DNA from: Mesorhizobium sp. CAU 1732
GTDB lineage: Bacteria; Pseudomonadota; Alphaproteobacteria; Rhizobiales; Rhizobiaceae
Length of the DNA: 64,000 nt
Direction: 5' to 3'
Assembly (NCBI RefSeq): GCF_039888675.1
Contig: NZ_JBDQQR010000001.1
Location: 992,001 to 1,056,000, forward strand
A program made the position numbers and the translations under genes. This document shows positions 60,079 to 64,000 of the stretch, piece by piece. The first letter of the stretch is position 1; each line of letters begins with the position of its first letter. Below the pieces are notes generated by a model that was not told the origin of the DNA, searched no databases, and saw nothing but the letters and a program-made list of their open reading frames with translations.

Positions 60079-61077
60079 TCAGGCGTCCAGGGCGTCCACC
60101 AGCCTTCCCGCTCCATCACGGAACGGGTCGATCGCCGGCAACCCCATCCGCATCTCGACATCTGCGAGATAGGCCTTCGCGTCATCAGCGCTCATTCCGG
60201 CGGTGTTGACGGAAATGCCGATCACCTTGACGTCCGGGTTGACGATCCGCGCCATCTCCAGCGCCGTGTCGCGCAGCGTTTCGAGCGAGGGAAGCTGGTA
60301 ATGCGGCAGACCGCGCATATGCGTGCGTGTCGGCTCGTGGCACAGGACCAGCGCATCGGCCTGCCCGCCATGCACCAGCGCGAGCGTGACGCCTGAATAG
60401 GAGGGGTGGAACAGGCTGCCCTGGCCCTCAATCAGATCCCAGTGGTCGGCGTCGTTGTCGGGCGTGAGCCATTCGACGCTGCCGGCCATGAAGTCGGCAA
60501 CCACGGCGTCGAGCGGCACACCCGAACCGGTGATCAGGATGCCGGTCTGGCCGGTGGCGCGGAACGTCGCCTTCATGCCGCGTTCGCGCATGTCCTTTTC
60601 CATGGCCAGCGCTGTGTACATCTTGCCGACCGAGCAGTCCGTGCCGACTGCGAGGCAGCGCTTGCCGGCGCGCCTTTTGCCGTCCGCGATGGGGTATTCG
60701 ACCGTCGGCACGCGGACGTCAAAGAGTTCCACGCCGGCCTTCGTGGCCGCATCGACGAGTTCCTTTCTGTCGCGCAACAGATTGTGCAGGCCCGAAGCGA
60801 TATCCATGCCGGCCTCGATCGCCTCGACCAGCGTCGCGATCCACGCATCCGAGATGACGCCGCCGCGATTGGCAGCGCCGACGACGAGCGTCTGCGCGCC
60901 GGCAGCCTTCGCCTCGGCGATCGTCATGTCGGGCAGGCCGAGATCGGCCTTGCAGCCGGGCAGCTTGAGCTGTCCCAGAGAAAATTCCGGCCTCCAGTCC
61001 TTGATTCCCTGCGCGACTTTCGCCGCGAGCTGGTCCGGCGCGTCGCCGAGGAAGAGGAGGTAAGGGGTCTTCAACAT
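60079..61077 (-). CDS. dgcN: DUF1611 protein, DgcN-like (D-glutamate N-acetyltransferase family)
   Basis: A 332-residue DUF1611 P-loop-like protein. CLAVGTDCSVGKMYTALAME forms the nucleotide-type loop, and FRATGQTGILITGSGVPLDA and DLIEGQGSLFHPSYSGVT are conserved. In several bacteria DgcN works with the racemase DgcA in D-amino-acid and D-glutamate catabolism. dgcA is not adjacent here, so the pathway assignment is tentative. Start at ATG 61077. It is convergent with clpS2 and divergent from the 5'-nucleotidase gene. Confidence 0.75.
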   Translation of the reverse strand: MLKTPYLLFLGDAPDQLAAKVAQGIKDWRPEFSLGQLKLPGCKADLGLPDMTIAEAKAAGAQTLVVGAANRGGVISDAWIATLVEAIEAGMDIASGLHNLLRDRKELVDAATKAGVELFDVRVPTVEYPIADGKRRAGKRCLAVGTDCSVGKMYTALAMEKDMRERGMKATFRATGQTGILITGSGVPLDAVVADFMAGSVEWLTPDNDADHWDLIEGQGSLFHPSYSGVTLALVHGGQADALVLCHEPTRTHMRGLPHYQLPSLETLRDTALEMARIVNPDVKVIGISVNTAGMSADDAKAYLADVEMRMGLPAIDPFRDGAGRLVDALDA

Positions 61078-61199
61078 GAAATGCGAGCCTCGAATACGAA
61101 GAGTGTCGCCAAGCTTTAGCAGCGCTTTGCGCCTGCGTCATGCTCTGCCCGATGGGCCAGCGGCGCTGGCCGTGTGCGGCAGCCGGGCAAGGTTATTCC

Positions 61200-61215
61200 T
61201 TGACCAATCGGTCAG
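61200..61215. promoter_or_regulatory. Short palindrome upstream of the 5'-nucleotidase gene
   Basis: TTGACCAATCGGTCAG contains the perfect dyad TGACC-AATC-GGTCA, a shape common in TetR-family operators, 102 bp before the nucleotidase start and about 120 bp before the dgcN-like start. The TTGACC could also be a -35 element. Confidence 0.35.
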
Positions 61216-61316
61216 AGGACGTGAACATTCATCAAGCGATCATGGAGCACGGGTCATACGGGTAGCGAACCCGTGGATCGCGGGGAACGAAAACAAGCCT
61301 GAACAGGAGGCACTAC

Positions 61317-63011
61317 ATGGCGAAGAAGGATATCGAAAGCGGGATTGCCGCATCGGGCGTGATGGGCCGCAGGCGGTTCCTGCAACTGGCCGGCGCGAGC
61401 ATGGTCGTGACGGGCGGAGCCTCGGCCGCGCATTTCTCGATGACGGCAGCGCACGCGCAGGGCGCGTTCAAGCTGAACGTGCTGCACATCAACGACATGC
61501 ACTCGCGCGTCGAATCGATCAGTGCCTTCAATTCGACCTGCTCGGTGGAGGATGAAGGCGAGAACAAGTGTTTTGGCGGCTTCGGCCGCCTGGCGACCAA
61601 GATCTGGGAGCGCCGCAAGGAGATCGAGGACGCGGGCGAGAACGTGATCACGCTCGACGCAGGCGACCAGTTCCAGGGCTCGTTGTTCTACACCACCTAC
61701 CGCGGCAAGGCGGAAGGCGAGTTCATGAACAAGATCGGCTTCGATCTTATGGCCGTCGGCAATCACGAGTTCGACAACGGTCCCGACGTGCTGGCCGATT
61801 TCATCGATCTCGTCGAGTTCCCGGTCATCTCGGGCAACACCAAGGTCGCCGACGGCGAGAAACTCGCCGGCAAGATCGACGAATGGGCGATCCTCGATGT
61901 CGGCGGCGAGAAGGTCGGCGTCCTGTCGGTGCTGACGCCCGACACCGCCAACATTTCCTCGCCCGGCCGGAACGTCACGATCGGCGACGACATCGAATAC
62001 CTCAAGGAGGCGGTGACCCGCATCCGCGCCGAAGGCGTCAACAAGGTGCTGTTGCTGTCGCATGTCGGCTTCCCGCGCGATCAGGAAATTGCAGCGCAGG
62101 TCGAGGGCATCTCCGCCATCATCGGCGGCCACAGCCACACGCTTCTGTCCAATACCGAAGAGGGCGCGCCTGCCTACGCGACGATGGTCGAGAACCCGGC
62201 CGGCAAGGCCGTGCCGATCGTCCAGGCCGGTGCCTATTCGAAGCATCTCGGCGACCTGTCGCTGACCTTCGACGAAGACGGTTACGTGGCAGAGGCGACC
62301 GGCGACACGCGCATTCTCGATGCCTCCATCGAGCCCGACGCCGAGATCGAGGCACGCATTGCCGAACTCGCCGGTCCGATCGAGACCATGAAGGCGACAG
62401 AGGTCGGCGAGGTGGCGGCCCCGATCGACGGCAGCCGCGAAACCTGCCGCGCGCAGGAGTGTCAGATGGGCGTGCTCGTCACCGACGCTATCCTCGCGCG
62501 CACGGCCGACCAGGGCGTCACCATCGCCATCCAGAACGGCGGCGGCCTGCGTGCCTCGATCGACCAGGGCATGGCGACCGTGGGCGACGTGCTGTCGGTG
62601 CTGCCGTTCCAGAATACCCTTGCCACCATGAAGCTCAAGGGCGCCGACGTCGTCGGATCGCTCGAGGCGGCGGTGAACGACGTCGAGAACGGCGCGGGCA
62701 AGTTCCCGCAGGTCGGCGGCCTGAAATACACGCTCGACATGAATGTCGCGCCGGACCAGGGCCGCGTGAAGGACGTGATGGTCAAGGAAGGCGAGGAGTG
62801 GGTGCCGATCGACCCCGAAAAGGTCTACGGCGTCGGCACCAACGATTTCATGCGCAAGGGCGGCGACGGCTACGCTCTCTTCGCGTCGGGAGCAATCGAC
62901 CCATACGATTATGGCCCCGGCATGGAAGAAATCGTCGCCGAATACCTTGCCAACAACGCACCGTACCAGCCCAAGCTCGACGACCGCATCACGGTGATCG
63001 CGAAGAACTGA
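61317..63011 (+). CDS. Tat-exported bifunctional metallophosphatase/5'-nucleotidase
   Basis: A 564-residue periplasmic enzyme. The Tat signal contains GRRRFLQLAGASMVVTGGAS. The metallophosphatase domain (about 50-320) has LHINDMHSR, DAGDQFQGS, GNHEFDNGPD, and GGHSHT. The C-terminal 5'-nucleotidase domain (about 350-560) has IAIQNGGGLRASID and GGDGYALF. It is UshA/NadN-like and releases phosphate from nucleotides in the periplasm. The product nucleosides could feed the BMP importer at 5.4-10.2 kb (inference). The start at ATG 61317 has GGAGG eight bases upstream. Confidence 0.93.
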   Translation: MAKKDIESGIAASGVMGRRRFLQLAGASMVVTGGASAAHFSMTAAHAQGAFKLNVLHINDMHSRVESISAFNSTCSVEDEGENKCFGGFGRLATKIWERRKEIEDAGENVITLDAGDQFQGSLFYTTYRGKAEGEFMNKIGFDLMAVGNHEFDNGPDVLADFIDLVEFPVISGNTKVADGEKLAGKIDEWAILDVGGEKVGVLSVLTPDTANISSPGRNVTIGDDIEYLKEAVTRIRAEGVNKVLLLSHVGFPRDQEIAAQVEGISAIIGGHSHTLLSNTEEGAPAYATMVENPAGKAVPIVQAGAYSKHLGDLSLTFDEDGYVAEATGDTRILDASIEPDAEIEARIAELAGPIETMKATEVGEVAAPIDGSRETCRAQECQMGVLVTDAILARTADQGVTIAIQNGGGLRASIDQGMATVGDVLSVLPFQNTLATMKLKGADVVGSLEAAVNDVENGAGKFPQVGGLKYTLDMNVAPDQGRVKDVMVKEGEEWVPIDPEKVYGVGTNDFMRKGGDGYALFASGAIDPYDYGPGMEEIVAEYLANNAPYQPKLDDRITVIAKN

Positions 63012-63029
63012 GGGGGCTCAGGTGAACAT

Positions 63030-63059
63030 GAAGAAGCCGGCGGAGACGCCGGCTTCTTC
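63030..63059. terminator. Bidirectional terminator between the nucleotidase and LysR genes
   Basis: A perfect 13-bp stem, GAAGAAGCCGGCG (63030-63042) with CGCCGGCTTCTTC (63047-63059), and a 4-nt loop between two convergent stops. Confidence 0.9.
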
Positions 63060-63073
63060 CCAGGCGATCGATT

Positions 63074-63991
63074 TTACGCTGCGGTCGAGGATGCGACGAT
63101 CATCTCCCGCAACCAGCGCAGCGCGGGGTCGCTCCGGCGTCTGTTGTGCGAAATCTGGCTGAAGGGAATGGTGGGAAGCTGGATCGGCGGTGGAACGACG
63201 ATCAGCCGCCCGTCGTCCAGGGAGGATTTCAGGCTGCTCCGCGCCACGGTCAAAACCAGATCGGTCCCCGGAATCGTCTTTGGCGCGACGCTCCAATGCG
63301 GCATGATCAACGCGACGTGCCGGGCATACCCCGCCGCATGGATCGCTTCATCGATTTCCGTTGCTGCCTCGCCGTGAACGGCCACCAGCGCGTGAGGGCG
63401 GGCGAGATAGTTGTCCAGGTCGATCGACTGCGCCGATGGGGCAAGTGTCGCCCGGTCGACCAGGCAGGCGTAGTCGTCGACGAACAGAAGCTCGCAAAGG
63501 ATTTGCTCGGGCCGTGATGGAAACACCCCCAGCGCCAGATCGATGTCCCCGTCCATGACCGAGGCGATCATGCCCTCGCGGCTCAGTTGCGTGACGGTGA
63601 GATCGATATCCGGCGCCGAGCGCCGAAGCTCATGCATCAGTTTTGGCAGGACGATTTCCGCGCCGTAATCGGACATCGCCAGCCTGAAACTATGGCGTGT
63701 GCGGCCGGGCTCGAAGCTGTCAGGCCCCAGCACGGTGCGGATCTGGGAAAGCGCTTCATCCAGTGGCCTGGATAGCTCCATGGCCCTTATGGTCGGCACC
63801 AGCCCGCCGCCCTGCCTGGTAAACAGCGGATCGTCGAGCAGGGCCCGCAGGCGCGCGAGCGCATGGCTCACCGCAGGCTGGCTCATATTCAGGCGCAGCG
63901 CCGTGCGCGACACATGCCGCTCCACCAGCAATGCATTGAGAATGACGAGCAGATTGAGATCGATACCGCGAAGATTATTCATGTCGTGCAT
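63074..63991 (-). CDS. LysR family transcriptional regulator
   Basis: A 305-residue LTTR with winged helix RGIDLNLLVILNALLVERHV and SRTALRLNMSQPAVSHALAR, followed by a NodD/NahR-type effector domain (LPKLMHELRRSAPDIDLTV). ATG 63991 is the first start near the right edge, and an internal ATG at 63982 is the alternative. Its target is probably upstream, outside the window. Confidence 0.88.
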   Translation of the reverse strand: MHDMNNLRGIDLNLLVILNALLVERHVSRTALRLNMSQPAVSHALARLRALLDDPLFTRQGGGLVPTIRAMELSRPLDEALSQIRTVLGPDSFEPGRTRHSFRLAMSDYGAEIVLPKLMHELRRSAPDIDLTVTQLSREGMIASVMDGDIDLALGVFPSRPEQILCELLFVDDYACLVDRATLAPSAQSIDLDNYLARPHALVAVHGEAATEIDEAIHAAGYARHVALIMPHWSVAPKTIPGTDLVLTVARSSLKSSLDDGRLIVVPPPIQLPTIPFSQISHNRRRSDPALRWLREMIVASSTAA

Positions 63992-64000
63992 ATTATGAGG

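Overview
This 64 kb window is GC-rich chromosomal DNA of an alphaproteobacterium, most likely a Hyphomicrobiales (Rhizobiales) member close to the Mesorhizobium/Phyllobacteriaceae group. The evidence is the rpmH-rnpA-yidC-engB order, a ClpS2-type adaptor, an NAD-linked fds formate dehydrogenase, a non-pyrrolysine MttB homologue, many ABC uptake operons and many dispersed intergenic palindromes. There is no rRNA operon, phage, IS transposase or CRISPR array. One tRNA (Thr, CGT) is present. Genus assignment is inference.

Layout. 0-1.5 kb: a cut-off flavin disulfide reductase and a TVP38/TMEM64 membrane protein. 1.8-5.3 kb: rpmH, rnpA, yidC and engB behind a near-consensus sigma-70 promoter. 5.4-11.8 kb: a BMP-type nucleoside/nucleobase ABC importer ending in a CodA-like deaminase, then a small lipoprotein. 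11.8-22.6 kb: a small-molecule kinase, a methyltransferase, and a minus-strand operon (binding protein, ATPase, fused double permease, second kinase, DMGDH/GcvT-like flavoenzyme) for an unidentified betaine-like substrate, with a divergent DeoR regulator. 22.6-30.2 kb: fdsGBA-fdhD-fdsD with a LysR regulator. 30.3-34.2 kb: an FMN reductase, two PhnB-like VOC proteins, a cysteine-free Mrp ATPase and a PaaG-like enzyme. 34.2-35.2 kb: a gene-free block of repeats. 35.4-45.4 kb: an unknown Arg/Pro-rich protein, an orphan CoxG, an IlvD/Edd sugar-acid dehydratase, a large autotransporter, a small unknown protein, MttB and a MocR regulator. 45.5-51.7 kb: pgi, a HAD phosphatase, a LysE exporter, an acyl-CoA ligase with a histone-H1-like N-terminus, and a DUF924 protein. 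51.8-57.5 kb: a Dpp/Opp-type peptide importer. 57.9-64 kb: tRNA-Thr, a phospholipase D-like protein, clpS2, a dgcN-like gene, a Tat-exported 5'-nucleotidase and a LysR regulator.

How it fits together. Most of the window serves uptake and catabolism of small nitrogenous or C1 compounds: nucleobases, quaternary amines (DMGDH-like and MttB-like enzymes), peptides and formate. Demethylation of methylated amines can produce formaldehyde and then formate, which the fds enzyme would oxidise to make NADH; that link is inference. The most distinctive features are the kinase-containing betaine-type operon, the families of intergenic palindromes that sit inside operons, a nine-copy 14-bp tandem repeat, and several proteins with unusual features (Mrp without any cysteine, FadD with an H1-like tail, CodA with an altered specificity residue).
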